DNA of 64,000 nucleotides. Origin: Falcatimonas sp. MSJ-15. GTDB taxonomy: Bacteria; Bacillota; Clostridia; Lachnospirales; Lachnospiraceae. The position numbers and the translations under genes are program-made. This document shows, piece by piece, positions 1 through 10,533 of this stretch (positions are counted from its first letter, which is position 1; each line of letters begins with the position of its first letter). The notes below the pieces were generated by a model that saw only the letters and a program-made list of their open reading frames with translations, did not search any database and was not told where the DNA came from. The DNA is taken from contig NZ_JAHLQC010000004.1 of assembly GCF_018918265.1 (NCBI RefSeq), positions 183,624 to 247,623 on the forward strand. Reading direction: 5' to 3'.

Positions 1-3000
1 GAGATCGTTGCTTTTCCTTCCTGAAGAAGTGTCTGGGCATTACCAAGCCATACATCTGTACCATGTGAAAGTCCTGCTATTCGTACAAGATCTGAAAAAT
101 ATTTTGGCTGTGTATCAATAAGCATTTGCATAGCAAAATCTGTTCCGAATTCAGGTATTCCAAGTGCTCCAAGCTTACAGCCTCCTATATCTTCAGGATC
201 TATTGATAATGCACTTGTATCCTTAAATAAAGACATTACTTCTTTACTATCTAATGGTATATCTCTTGCACTTACTCCTGTAAGATCTTCAAGCATTCGT
301 ATCATCGTAGGATCATCATGTCCAAGTATATCAAGTTTTAAAAGGTTATGATCAATACTATGATAATCAAAGTGTGTTGTTACAATATTGCTTGTCATAT
401 CATTAGCCGGATGCTGGATTGGTGTAAAGGAATGGATCTCTTCTCCAAGTGGAAGAACTATAATTCCACCAGGATGCTGTCCGGTTGTTCTTCTGACTCC
501 TACACAGCCTTCAACTATTCTGTTAATCTCAGAATTACGCTTACTACAGCCTCTTTCTTCATAATATTTTTTCACATAACCATACGCTGTTTTATCAGCA
601 AGAGTACCTATTGTACCAGCTTTAAATGTCTGCCCTTTACCGAAGATAACTTCTACATAAGCATGTGCTTTTGCCTGATATTCTCCTGAGAAGTTAAGGT
701 CAATATCCGGCTCTTTATTACCTTTAAATCCCAGGAATGTCTCAAATGGAATATCAAATCCTGCTTTTATAAGTTGTTCTCCACATACAGGACACTTCTT
801 ATCAGGCATATCACATCCTGCACCACCAGCAAATTTCTTGACATCTTCTGAATCAAACTCGTTATAGTGACATTTTTCACAATAATAATGCGGACTTAAT
901 GGATTAACTTCTGTTATACCTGACATTGTCGCTGCAAGTGATGAACCTACTGAACCTCGTGAACCAACCAGATATCCATCTTCATTAGACTTCCATACCA
1001 GCTTCTGTGCGATTATATACATAACCGAATATCCATTCGATATGATTGAATTAAGTTCTCTCTCAAGTCGCTCTGTTACTATCTCTGGCAGTTCTTCACC
1101 ATACATTGCATGTGCAGTATCATAGCATATCTTTCTTAGTGTCTTATCAGAATCTTCAATTACAGGAGGACATTTATCCGGTCTTACCGGTGATATCTTA
1201 TCACACATATCTGCAATAAGATTAGTATTCTCAATTACTATCTCATGTGCTTTATCACTTCCTAGATACTCAAACTCTTTTAGCATCTCTTCTGTTGTTC
1301 TAAGATATAATGGTGCCTGATTATCACTATCTTTAAATCCTTGTCCAGCCATAATGATTCTTCTGTATACTTCATCTTCCGGATTAAGAAAATGCACATC
1401 ACACGTTCCAACTACCGGTTTATTAAACTGTTCTCCAAGTTTTACTATCTTTTTATTAATCTCTATAAGATCTTCTTCTGAATTAACAGCATAATTATCA
1501 CTTTCTATCATAAAGTTATTATTGCCAAGTGGCTGTATCTCAAGATAGTCATAGAATTTGACAATTCTTGCTATCTCTTCTTCCGGTTGATTTCTTAATA
1601 TTGCCTGATACAGATCTCCTGCTTCACATGCACTTCCAATTATAAGTCCCTCTCTATGCTTTAATATCTCACTCTTTGGTATTCTAGGTCTTCTTCTGTA
1701 ATATTTAAGGTTAGAATCTGAGATTAGGCGATACATATTAACTCTCCCGGTGTTATTCTTAGCCAGAATAATAACATGATATGTATTCATCTTCATTATT
1801 GCTTCAGCATCAAGTTTACTAAGTTCATTCGCTTCATCAAGATTATTAATATTTCTTAATTTTAATCTTTCTATAAGTGCAACAAATATATCTGCACATG
1901 CTTTTGCATCATCAACTGCCCTATGATGATTCTCAAGTGATACACCTAATGCCTTTGCTACTGTATCAAGTTTAAATTTGGCAAGCCCTGATATAAGTAC
2001 TCTTGACAATGCAACTGTATCTACTACTGTATGTGTAAGTTCAATGCCAAGTATATCTCTTGCTTTTGTATCTATAAAGCTCACATCAAACTCGGCATTA
2101 TGTGCAACAAGTACTGCACCTTCACAGAATTCAAGGAATTTTGGAAGTACATCTTCTATAAAAGGTGCGTCTTTAACCATACTATCATTAATATGAGTTA
2201 ATTCTTCGATTCTAAATGGTATTGGTATATCAGGATTAACAAATGTACTGAATTCATCAACATATTTTCCACCCTGCATCTTAATTGCACCGATTTCAAT
2301 TATTCGATCCGACTTTGGTGAAAATCCTGTTGTCTCAATATCAAATATTACATAAGTATCATCAAAAGTCTGACCTTTTGAATCTACAATTATTGACTTG
2401 GTATCATCAACAAGATATCCTTCAACACCATATATAATTTTAAAGTCTTTATTATCAAGTTTATCAAGCGTATGATTAGCATCCGGGAATGCCTGAACTG
2501 CTCCATGATCTGTTATTGCAATAGCATTATGTCCCCACTTTGCCGCCTGTTTTATAATATCTGATACATCAGATACTCCATCCATATCACTCATCTTCGT
2601 ATGGCAGTGAAGCTCAACTCTCTTCTCAACAGATGTATCCTGTCTCTTTGTTCTTGCGTCTGTTGCTTTTTTGATTCCTACAACTGATGCTATTGTAAGT
2701 TCTCCATCGAATCTGTCAACTGTTGTGACACCTTTTAACTTGATAAAAGATTTTTCTGTTATCGCTGGAAGTATATCCGGTAACTGCTCATTTCTTGCAA
2801 ACATCTTAACAGTAATAGTATCTGTAAAATCTGTAACATCAAATGTTATAATCGTCTTTTCATTACGAAGTTCTCTTTTCTCTACAGTCCTAATCTGTCC
2901 ACGAATAATCACTTCGCCCATCTCAGACTGTATAGTCTCAATAGCAACTATTTCATCATCTTCAAAATCTCTTCCATATAATACATCAGGATTATCAGAC

Positions 3001-3807
3001 TTTTTATATGAATAACGTTTTTGAAACTCTCTTTTTTCAAATGGTTTCTTTGCTGAATCATTATCAGTTTTTGCTGTTGCTTTAACTATATGTTCTTCAT
3101 TTTTTACTGCTTTATCTGCAATAACATCTGCTTTTTTTACTGTCTCTTTTGATGCTACATCTGACTGATTATTAATATACTCATCAGCATTAGAGTGTTC
3201 ATTATCTCCCTTAGCCACATTATTAGCATTAATATTTTTAAGTATCTGTCTTACTTCTTCTTTTATTTCCTTCTCTGAGTTAATTGCATACTTACTCTTT
3301 TTTGCCTCTTTATATTCAAATATAACATTTACTTCAAAGCCACATCGATCAAGGAATATCTTCTCTAATATTCTCTTTAATTCATCCGTCTTTTTCTCTG
3401 AGACAATACTCTCTGAAATAGTCATCTTCATAGTATATTCGTTAGTAAATTCAATTTCTGCCTGTCTCATTATATTATATTCTATAATGCTATAATTCTT
3501 AAGTTCCATCAATATACTCTCTTTATAAGCATCATAAAGTTTTTGTGGTGTATATTGTGATGAAAGTGTAAATCGCTCTATAATCTTTACACGAATTCTA
3601 CTCTCTTTAAACAGTTGATTCGCTATTTCATTTTCAACTTTATATATGATATCTTTTGTTATCAGTCTCCTACTGTGAATATATACTCGAATAAAAGTTT
3701 TAGCCGAGGTAGTTGTAACTTTTGTTACTTCCGCCTCAGCTAAAAGTCCTTTCGAATCGCCTGTCAATTTTAAAGTAGGAAAAACATCAAAAAATAAGTT
3801 TACCATT
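1..3807 (-). CDS. polC: DNA polymerase III alpha subunit, Gram-positive PolC type (3' end beyond the window)
   Basis: Replicative DNA polymerase with its own 3'-5' proofreading exonuclease. The frame stays open from an ATG at 3807 (AGGGG about 8 bases upstream) to base 1, giving 1269 codons; the family is usually 1430-1500 residues, so the C-terminus is missing only because the window ends. In order I see the PolC N-terminal domain, a PHP motif VELHCHTKMSDMDGVSD near residue 396, the exonuclease I motif DIETTG near 489, GSVGSS near 957, a CEKC...CPVC zinc knuckle near 975-1000, and PDIDLNFS with the catalytic aspartates near 1034. It ends the ispG-side operon, as polC ends the corresponding cluster in Bacillus. 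Confidence 0.97.
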
Positions 3808-3822
3808 GTAATAACCCCTTTT

Positions 3823-4881
3823 TTACTTTTTCCAGTTTGCAAGTTCCTCTCTTAATGCATCAATAAGCTCTTCTTCTTTCATCTTTCGTATTATCTGTCC
3901 TTTTTTAATAAGCAGCCCTTCACCATTACCACCTGCTATTCCTATATCAGCTTCTTTTGCTTCACCCGGTCCATTAACTGCACATCCCATTACTGCAACT
4001 TTAATGTCAAGATCCTGAAAGTTCTGAACCATATCTTCTACTTTTTTTGCAAGTCCAATAAGATCTATCTTGGTTCTTCCACATGTCGGACATGATACAA
4101 CTTCTATTCCACCTTTTCTAAGTCCAAGTGTCTTTAATATAAGTTTAGCACTTCTAATCTCTTCGGCCGGTTTATCTGTAAGTGATACTCTTATTGTATC
4201 TCCAATTCCTTCGTTAAGAATTATTCCAAGTCCAATTGCAGATTTAATATTACCACTTGTAACTGTTCCTGACTCAGTTATACCAACATGAAGTGGATAT
4301 GGTGTTTTTCCAGCTATAAGTTCATGTGCTTTAACACACATCATTACATCTGATGATTTTATACTTATAACAAGATTATCATAACCAAGATCTTCTATTA
4401 TCTTTACTTTATCAAGTGCACTCTCTACAATTCCTTTTGCTGTAACTCCATTATACTTCTCTATAAGTTCTTTTTCCAAAGAACCACTGTTAACTCCGAC
4501 TCTTATAGGAATATTGTACTCTTTAGCTTTATCAACAACTGCTTTTATCTTATCTATTGATCCTATATTGCCTGGATTAATTCTTATCTTATCTGCTCCA
4601 TTCTCTATTGCAGCTATAGCAAGTCTGTAATCAAAATGAATATCTGCAACAAGTGGTATTGATATCTGTTTTTTGATCTCTTTAATTGCACATGCAGCTT
4701 CCATAGTAGGAACTGCACATCTTATAATCTCACATCCTGCTACCATTAACTCTTTAATCTGTGCAACTGTTGCTTCAACATCTTCTGTCTTAGTATTAGT
4801 CATTGACTGAATCAGAATCGGATTACCACCGCCAATAACTCTGTTGCCAATTTTTATTACTTTTGTATTATCTCTATACAT
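3823..4881 (-). CDS. ispG: 4-hydroxy-3-methylbut-2-en-1-yl diphosphate synthase (flavodoxin/ferredoxin)
   Basis: Cytoplasmic iron-sulfur enzyme of the MEP isoprenoid pathway, converting MEcPP to HMBPP. The N-terminal TIM-barrel carries ADIHFDYRLA and INPGNIG; the C-terminal domain carries the [4Fe-4S] cysteines in CPTCGRT (about 264 and 267) and GCAVNGPGE (about 300). Length 352 is normal for the short bacterial form. I start at the ATG at 4881 because AGGT lies 8 bases upstream; a TTG two codons earlier also keeps the frame. It lies 15 bases before polC and after rseP/dxr, so two MEP genes (dxr, ispG) and the prenyl-using uppS share one cluster. In Bacillus proS occupies this position. Confidence 0.96.
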   Translation of the reverse strand: MYRDNTKVIKIGNRVIGGGNPILIQSMTNTKTEDVEATVAQIKELMVAGCEIIRCAVPTMEAACAIKEIKKQISIPLVADIHFDYRLAIAAIENGADKIRINPGNIGSIDKIKAVVDKAKEYNIPIRVGVNSGSLEKELIEKYNGVTAKGIVESALDKVKIIEDLGYDNLVISIKSSDVMMCVKAHELIAGKTPYPLHVGITESGTVTSGNIKSAIGLGIILNEGIGDTIRVSLTDKPAEEIRSAKLILKTLGLRKGGIEVVSCPTCGRTKIDLIGLAKKVEDMVQNFQDLDIKVAVMGCAVNGPGEAKEADIGIAGGNGEGLLIKKGQIIRKMKEEELIDALREELANWKK

Positions 4882-4906
4882 CTTCAATTACCTGCTCTCT
4901 TAGATA

Positions 4907-4960
4907 TTGTGAACTACCCATCACCTATAGGTAATGGGTTTTACGTTCTAGCTTATAAAA
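4907..4960. repeat. Solo IS200/IS605-like end hairpin, copy A
   Basis: A 54-nt stretch with TTGTGAACTACCCAT, a central palindrome ACCTATAGGT, then ATGGGTTTTA and GCTTATAAAA. ACCCAT pairs with ATGGGT around the palindrome. A near copy is at 60941-60993 (one 1-nt gap and a few substitutions). The bottom strand reads as AAAACCCAT...ATGGGTAGTTCAC, which resembles the subterminal hairpin of IS200/IS605-family ends; that match is from memory. No transposase or TnpB frame adjoins it. It spans the last two codons and stop of rseP. Confidence 0.6.
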
Positions 4961-6239
4961 GATTTCGCACATCATTAAACAGAACTAATACCATAATTAT
5001 CATAAGTATAACCATTCCGATAAAATGTACAAGTCCTTCTTTTTCTCTATTTATTGGTTTACCTCTTACAAGTTCAATTAGTAAAAATACAAGTCTTCCT
5101 CCATCAAGTGCCGGTATAGGAAGCAGATTCATAACACCAAGGTTAGCACTTAATAGTATTGATAATTCTGCAAGATTAACAAGAACCATTAGTATTCCTT
5201 CTGATCTGCTCTGTTCTACAGTATTACCTATCATATTAACAATTCCAACCGGACCTGATACTTGATTGGCACTAACTTTACCTGTTACTAACATAGAAAG
5301 ACTCTTTATTGTAACTTCAATCCAATATCTTACTTCGCTAAAACCATATCCTATAACTTTTATTGGACTTACTTTTTCTCTTGCACCACTAAGTAATATA
5401 CCATATACATACCCTGATTGATCAACCATCTTTGGTGTAAGCGTTACAGTCTGTGTATTACCATCACGTTCTATTGTAAGTTCAAGTGCATTGCCATTGC
5501 ATGCCTGAACTATGGGTGAGACGTCTTCATAACTTGTAAGTTCTTTACCATCAATAGCTTTGATTATATCACCGGTCATAATTCCTGCACTCTCTGCTGC
5601 ACTATCTTTGGCAACAGACAATACTTCTATATTCTCGCCCATGCTTATACCCATCTGATATACTTTTTTCTCTACATATTCAGGCTCTATAATTGTTGTC
5701 TTTGTCTCTCCATCTGCTGTCGTATATGTAAGTTCAAGTGTCTTGCCCATATTAAGTTGTAAGTAAAGAGCATAATCTCTATAAAAAGTAATCTTCTTAC
5801 CATTTACTTTAGTTATAATATCTCCTTCAGATAGTCCTGAGTCATATGCCGGAGTCCCTTGTGTAACACCGGCAACTTTACATGGATCATATCCAACATA
5901 TCCTATTACAAAAAGTGCAAGCACAAATGCAAGTATAAAGTTAAATATAGGTCCTGCTGCTATCGTTGATATTCTAGCCCATACAGGCTTATTAACAAAT
6001 GCTCTCTCTTCATTGATATTCTCTTCTGTATCTTCTCCAAGCATAACACATGAACCACCAAATGGAAGAAGCTTTAGACAATATTTCGTCTCTCCTTTTC
6101 CAAAGCTTATAAGTGTTGGTCCAAGTCCAAGTGTAAACTCTTTAACACATATTCCATTTGATTTTGCTATAATAAAATGACCAAATTCATGAAAAATCAC
6201 TATAAGGCTTAATACAATAAGTGCAATAATAATATTCAA
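4953..6239 (-). CDS. rseP: Site-2 intramembrane metalloprotease RseP/RasP
   Basis: Membrane zinc protease that cleaves transmembrane segments, in Bacillus anti-sigma factors and signal-peptide remnants. HEFGH (residues 17-21) is the zinc site, two PDZ-like regions occupy the middle, and NLLPIPALDGG near the C-terminus is the second conserved motif. The first possible codon is a TTG at 6257 overlapping dxr; I prefer the TTG at 6239 because AGGTGG lies just upstream and the product then begins MNIIIALIVLSLIV, as relatives do. dxr stops at 6241, so the two are coupled. The last codons and stop lie inside a repeat copy (4907-4960). Confidence 0.94.
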   Translation of the reverse strand: MNIIIALIVLSLIVIFHEFGHFIIAKSNGICVKEFTLGLGPTLISFGKGETKYCLKLLPFGGSCVMLGEDTEENINEERAFVNKPVWARISTIAAGPIFNFILAFVLALFVIGYVGYDPCKVAGVTQGTPAYDSGLSEGDIITKVNGKKITFYRDYALYLQLNMGKTLELTYTTADGETKTTIIEPEYVEKKVYQMGISMGENIEVLSVAKDSAAESAGIMTGDIIKAIDGKELTSYEDVSPIVQACNGNALELTIERDGNTQTVTLTPKMVDQSGYVYGILLSGAREKVSPIKVIGYGFSEVRYWIEVTIKSLSMLVTGKVSANQVSGPVGIVNMIGNTVEQSRSEGILMVLVNLAELSILLSANLGVMNLLPIPALDGGRLVFLLIELVRGKPINREKEGLVHFIGMVILMIIMVLVLFNDVRNLL

Positions 6240-6240
6240 A

Positions 6241-7386
6241 CTACCACCTGCTTTCAATTAATTCATATGTTGTCTTTTCTGTGTCTAATACTTCCTGTAA
6301 GGAAGGATTCTCTATCTTTTTAACATTATTCATAGCATATTCTATTATTCCTGTTATATCAAGATATCCTATCTTTCTATTAAGGAACTTACTTACTGCA
6401 AGCTCATTTGCTGCATTGAATACAGTTGGCAGATTACCACCTGCATTACCTGCCTGATATGCAAGTTTTAGACCTCTAAAGTTCTCCATATCCGGTTTTT
6501 CAAATGTAATCTTACCAAGTTCATAAAAGTCAAGTCTCTTTGAATCAAGATATGGTCTGTCTGGATAAAATAAAGCATATTGAATTGGAAGTCTCATATC
6601 CGGCGAACCAAGCTGTGCCATAACTGCACCATCTTTAAATTGCACCATTGAATGAATTATACTCTCTGGCTGTACAATTACCTGTACTTGATCATAAGTA
6701 ACTCCAAAGAGCCACTTTGCTTCCATAACTTCAAGACCTTTATTAACCATTGTTGAAGAGTCTATCGTAATCTTTCTTCCCATTGCCCAGTTTGGATGTT
6801 TTAGTGCATCTTCAACTTGTATATTCTTCATCTGTTCTATAGTTCTTCCTCTAAATGGCCCACCTGATGCTGTCAGAAGAATCTTCTCTATTCTATTATG
6901 GTTTTCACCATTAAGTGCCTGGAATATAGCACTATGTTCACTATCTACCGGAAGAATATCTACTCCATATTCTTTCGCAAGTGGCATAATTATATGTCCG
7001 GCTGTTACAAGTGTCTCTTTATTAGCAAGTGCTATATCTTTCTTCGCTTTTATAGCTGCCACTGTTGGTCGAAGTCCTATCATTCCAACAATTGCTGTTA
7101 CAACAGTATCACAATGTTCTAACGTTGCTGCTTCAATAAGCCCATCCATACCACTTACTACTTTTATATTATATAAAAGTGCTGTTTCTCTAAGCTCACT
7201 TACTTTTTTCTCATCACTAATACATACTAACTCTGGCTTGAATTCTTCCATCTGCTTTTTTAAAAGTTCTGTATTAGATCCTGCAGTCAATGCTACAATT
7301 TTAAGTTCACTACTATTTTTTCTCACGACATCAAGTGTCTGTGTTCCTATCGAACCTGTCGAACCTAAGACTGTCAAATTTCTCAT
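6241..7386 (-). CDS. dxr: 1-deoxy-D-xylulose 5-phosphate reductoisomerase
   Basis: First committed enzyme of the MEP pathway: NADPH-dependent conversion of DXP to MEP. The NADPH-binding GSTGSIG is at residues 8-14; the metal and substrate region shows VDSEHSAIFQ, and HPNWAMGRKITIDSS with KGLEVMEA follows. Length 381 is typical. ATG at 7386 follows GAAGGG by about 10 bases. Its stop abuts the rseP start, so translation is probably coupled. A 9-bp inverted repeat (7410-7434) sits just upstream of the ribosome binding site. Confidence 0.97.
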   Translation of the reverse strand: MRNLTVLGSTGSIGTQTLDVVRKNSSELKIVALTAGSNTELLKKQMEEFKPELVCISDEKKVSELRETALLYNIKVVSGMDGLIEAATLEHCDTVVTAIVGMIGLRPTVAAIKAKKDIALANKETLVTAGHIIMPLAKEYGVDILPVDSEHSAIFQALNGENHNRIEKILLTASGGPFRGRTIEQMKNIQVEDALKHPNWAMGRKITIDSSTMVNKGLEVMEAKWLFGVTYDQVQVIVQPESIIHSMVQFKDGAVMAQLGSPDMRLPIQYALFYPDRPYLDSKRLDFYELGKITFEKPDMENFRGLKLAYQAGNAGGNLPTVFNAANELAVSKFLNRKIGYLDITGIIEYAMNNVKKIENPSLQEVLDTEKTTYELIESRW

Positions 7387-7409
7387 CTTAAAGTTACCCT
7401 TCTTTCTAT

Positions 7410-7434
7410 CTTAATAATATATCACATTATTAAG
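7410..7434 (-). repeat. Inverted repeat in the dxr leader
   Basis: CTTAATAAT and ATTATTAAG form a perfect 9-bp inverted repeat with a 7-nt loop, ending about 24 bases before the dxr start codon. It is AT-only in the stem apart from the ends and has no U-tract, so it is not a terminator; it could only weakly affect initiation. The 146-bp cdsA-dxr gap holds nothing else that I recognise. Confidence 0.35.
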
Positions 7435-7532
7435 ACATGCTTTTTTTATTCTTACTTTTTTCTATTTTTACTCTACTTCTATCATATTCATATAAGTTAC
7501 ACATTTATATAAATTGCTTATCTGTTAAAGTC

Positions 7533-8348
7533 CTATAACAGGAATGTTATCAAAAAATAAACTGCCGGTGCAGTAAATATTACGCTGTCAAATCTGTCAA
7601 GTATCCCACCATGACCTGGTATTAATTTACCATAATCTTTAATATCATAATTTCTCTTGATTCCTGATGCCGCAAGATCTCCAATTATTGCAAGTAATGC
7701 ACCAAAACCACTAGTAACTGCGAATGCAAGACATGGATTAGCGAACATAGTAAGTTTATCTCTAAAAATATATGCATATACAGCACCTATGATAACAGCT
7801 CCAAGAACACCACCAACGCCACCTTCTATTGATTTGTTAGGGCTTAATACTGGTGCCATCTTATGCTTTCCAAATATCTTACTGAATATAAATTTACCAA
7901 ATACATAAGCACATGTATCATTACCCCATGCACATATAAATGCAAGCCATACAATATATGCACCACCATCTAACATACGAATTCTATATATACATGATAA
8001 CATTGCTGTAACATATATAAGCCCAAAGTTAGATATAATAGCCTGCTCTGCTTTATATTTTGGAAATGTAAGTACAAATATTGCCATACTCAATGCAAGT
8101 TCTGCAACTATCACCATAATAAGCAAGTCATCTCGCTTAAAATACAGACACATATAATATGCAACCGCTGCAAGATATCCTGTAATTCCCATAATATCCT
8201 TATTAATCTTAAATATTCTATATAATTCCATCATACCTACAAGTGACACAAATAACATTGCTGCCATAAGTACTGTATTACCTGCAAATACAGCTGCAAT
8301 TGTAAGTATAATTAATATAATTCCACTAATTAGTCTTGTAACAAACAT
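7533..8348 (-). CDS. cdsA: Phosphatidate cytidylyltransferase (CDP-diglyceride synthase)
   Basis: Integral membrane enzyme making CDP-diacylglycerol from phosphatidate and CTP, the branch point for phosphatidylglycerol and other phospholipids. The protein is 271 residues of largely hydrophobic segments with the C-terminal CdsA signature spread over GDLAASGIKRNYDIKDYG and IPGHGGILDRFDS. SPNKSIEGGVGG is also typical. ATG at 8348 follows AAGGAG by 6 bases. It follows uppS by a single base. Confidence 0.96.
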   Translation of the reverse strand: MFVTRLISGIILIILTIAAVFAGNTVLMAAMLFVSLVGMMELYRIFKINKDIMGITGYLAAVAYYMCLYFKRDDLLIMVIVAELALSMAIFVLTFPKYKAEQAIISNFGLIYVTAMLSCIYRIRMLDGGAYIVWLAFICAWGNDTCAYVFGKFIFSKIFGKHKMAPVLSPNKSIEGGVGGVLGAVIIGAVYAYIFRDKLTMFANPCLAFAVTSGFGALLAIIGDLAASGIKRNYDIKDYGKLIPGHGGILDRFDSVIFTAPAVYFLITFLL

Positions 8349-8349
8349 T

Positions 8350-9084
8350 CTATTTCTCCTTCACTTTTCCATATCTTCTGTCTCTTTTATTATATGCTTC
8401 AATGGCTTTTACCAATTCTTTTCTGTTAAAATCAGGCCATAAAACTTCCGGAAAATAGAATTCTGAATATGCCGACTGCCACATAAGGAAATTAGAAAGT
8501 CTCTGCTCTCCACTGGTTCTTATAATCATATCCGGATCTGGTATTCCTCTTGTATCGAGGTATGATGAAAATGTCTCTTCTGTAATATCACTTTCTTTTA
8601 TAATGCCACTTGCAATATCTGCACTCATTCTACGCATGGCACGAACCATCTCATCACGACTTCCATAATTGATTGCAATCTGAAAATTAAGTCCGGTATT
8701 CTTAGATGACTCTTTCTCCAGCTTGTCTATCTGCTCTCTTATATCATCATCTAGTCCTGCTTTATCACCAAGTATTCTTACTTTCATATTATTCTTAGAT
8801 GTTGTCTTAATGCAGTCTTTAAGATAATTTCTTAAAAGCTTCATTATTGCCTGCACTTCGTCAGAAGGTCTTTGCCAATTTTCTGTAGAAAACGCATATA
8901 CTGTAAGATATTTTACTCCAATATTATATGCTTCTTCACATACAAGTTCGACAGCCTTGCTTCCCTGCATATGACCATAATTACGGGGCATAAGTCTCTT
9001 CTTCGCCCATCTTCCATTACCATCAAGTATAATAGCTATATGTTCAGGTACTCTCATACCTAATTCTTCATTATATGTATCCAC
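8350..9084 (-). CDS. uppS: Isoprenyl (undecaprenyl) diphosphate synthase
   Basis: Cytoplasmic cis-prenyltransferase that builds the C55 lipid carrier for peptidoglycan from FPP and IPP. IILDGNGRWAK holds the catalytic Asp, ENWQRP and RTSGEQRLSNFL follow, and AYSEFYF is near the C-terminus. I start at the GTG at 9084 because CGGAGG lies 6 bases upstream, giving 244 residues; the frame extends 20 codons further to a GTG at 9144, but that extension runs through the hairpin at 9132-9166. It joins the MEP pathway genes dxr and ispG downstream. Confidence 0.96.
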   Translation of the reverse strand: MDTYNEELGMRVPEHIAIILDGNGRWAKKRLMPRNYGHMQGSKAVELVCEEAYNIGVKYLTVYAFSTENWQRPSDEVQAIMKLLRNYLKDCIKTTSKNNMKVRILGDKAGLDDDIREQIDKLEKESSKNTGLNFQIAINYGSRDEMVRAMRRMSADIASGIIKESDITEETFSSYLDTRGIPDPDMIIRTSGEQRLSNFLMWQSAYSEFYFPEVLWPDFNRKELVKAIEAYNKRDRRYGKVKEK

Positions 9085-9131
9085 ACTATACCTCCGATTA
9101 ATATATTTATCCAGATAATTATTATCAAGCA

Positions 9132-9166
9132 AAGACCTCCCCACTGTAATAATACGGGGAGGTCTT
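9132..9166 (-). terminator. Hairpin between frr and uppS, probable weak terminator or attenuator
   Basis: AAGACCTCCCC and GGGGAGGTCTT form a perfect 11-bp GC-rich stem with a 13-nt loop. Read on the minus strand it is followed by TTTGCTT, a poor U-tract. It lies 16 bases after frr and about 50 bases before uppS. It may lower read-through from pyrH-frr into uppS-cdsA. Confidence 0.55.
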
Positions 9167-9182
9167 AATATATGGGCAATAA

Positions 9183-9731
9183 CTATACTGTTAAAATCTC
9201 TTTTGATTTACTTTCAACTGATTTATCGATTTCAGCAATATATTTATCTGTAGCTTTTTGAACTTTATCTTCTAATTCTTTTAATTCATCTTCAGATATC
9301 TCATTACCCTTATTAGCTTTCTTGAAAGCGTCATTAGCATCACGTCTGATATTTCTAACAGCTACTTTTGCGCCTTCGCCTTTTTTCTTAACGTCTTTTA
9401 CTAACTCTTTACGACGTTCTTCTGTTAATTCAGGGAATACGAGTCTGATAACTTTACCATCATTGCTTGGTGTAATTCCAAGTTCTGATGTCATTATTAC
9501 TTTTTCAATCTCTTTAATTAAACTGCTTTCCCATGGCTGGATCTGAATCATTCTTGCTTCTGGAACAGTTATATTGGCTACCTGCTGAAGTGGAGTAGGT
9601 GAACCATAGTAATCTACTTTAAATTTATCAAGAAGATGTGGATTAGCACGTCCTGCTCTTATTGTAGCAAGTTCTCCATTTAAAGCATCTACTGATTTTG
9701 ACATTTTTTCCTCATATATCTTAATATCCAT
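9183..9731 (-). CDS. frr: Ribosome recycling factor
   Basis: Splits post-termination ribosomes with EF-G. The 182-residue length and the sequence match [25 protein letters not shown] at the N-terminus, the central [13 protein letters not shown] and [14 protein letters not shown], and a helical C-terminus. ATG at 9731 follows AGGAGG by 10 bases. It follows pyrH by 57 bases, the usual bacterial order rpsB-tsf-pyrH-frr, although here tsf is separated from pyrH by 6.9 kb. Confidence 0.98.
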   Translation of the reverse strand: MDIKIYEEKMSKSVDALNGELATIRAGRANPHLLDKFKVDYYGSPTPLQQVANITVPEARMIQIQPWESSLIKEIEKVIMTSELGITPSNDGKVIRLVFPELTEERRKELVKDVKKKGEGAKVAVRNIRRDANDAFKKANKGNEISEDELKELEDKVQKATDKYIAEIDKSVESKSKEILTV

Positions 9732-9788
9732 ATGATAAATTCCTCCTAATATGTGTTATATTTTAATGTTTTTTATTCTCTCAATATA

Positions 9789-10493
9789 TTATGCAGATAC
9801 TATTGTACCATTAAATTTGCCATTCATAGCATTAACAATGCTATTCTCTTCATTAAGGCTGAATACCCATAGAGGCATCTTGTTCTCCATGCACATAACT
9901 GATGCTGTCATATCAACTACTGCTAACTTCTGTTTTACAACATCATCAATTGATATCTCATCATACTTTTTAGCTGATGGATTAATCTTAGGATCGCTGT
10001 CATATACACCATCAATTGCTTTTGCAAGAAGAATCATGTCAGCATCAAGTTCAATTGCTCTTAATACAATTCCTGTATCTGTTGAGAAATAAGGATGTCC
10101 TGTACCGCCGGCAAGGAATACAACTGTACCTTTCTTAAATAATTCATTTGCTTTATCTTTTGAGAACATTGTTGTCATTGTTCCACATGCAAATGGTGTA
10201 AGAATCTCTGTTGACATTCCTACTGTTCTGAATATCTCAGAAACATATATACAGTTCATAACTGTTGCAAGCATTCCTATCTGATCGGCTTTTGTTCTGT
10301 CAATGCTCTCACTTGTACGTCCTCTCCAGAAGTTACCTCCTCCGATAACAATACCAACTTCATTACCGTCTTCAACAATAGTCTTGACCTGAACTGCAAT
10401 CTTTCTTACAGTTTCTTCATCAAAACCTGTCTTTTTCTCACCGGCAAGAGCCTCTCCACTAAGTTTTAATAATACTCTTTTTCTCTTTTCCAT
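9789..10493 (-). CDS. pyrH: Uridylate kinase
   Basis: Bacterial UMP kinase of the amino-acid-kinase fold, making UDP from UMP. LKLSGEAL (residues 9-16), GGGNFWRG and the uridine-binding GGTGHPYFSTDT are seen; length 234 is normal. ATG at 10493 follows GAGGTG by 8 bases. Next upstream on the strand is the bactofilin gene rather than tsf, so pyrH either depends on the block's promoters or on read-through. Confidence 0.97.
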   Translation of the reverse strand: MEKRKRVLLKLSGEALAGEKKTGFDEETVRKIAVQVKTIVEDGNEVGIVIGGGNFWRGRTSESIDRTKADQIGMLATVMNCIYVSEIFRTVGMSTEILTPFACGTMTTMFSKDKANELFKKGTVVFLAGGTGHPYFSTDTGIVLRAIELDADMILLAKAIDGVYDSDPKINPSAKKYDEISIDDVVKQKLAVVDMTASVMCMENKMPLWVFSLNEENSIVNAMNGKFNGTIVSA

Positions 10494-10533
10494 TTTAAGG
10501 ACACCTCATTAAAATATTCTAGTTATTCTATTA

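Noticed and set aside
9085..9144. Longer uppS start at the GTG at 9144
   Set aside because: The extension passes through a GC-rich hairpin, while a GTG at 9084 has GGAGG 6 bases upstream and gives the normal protein length.
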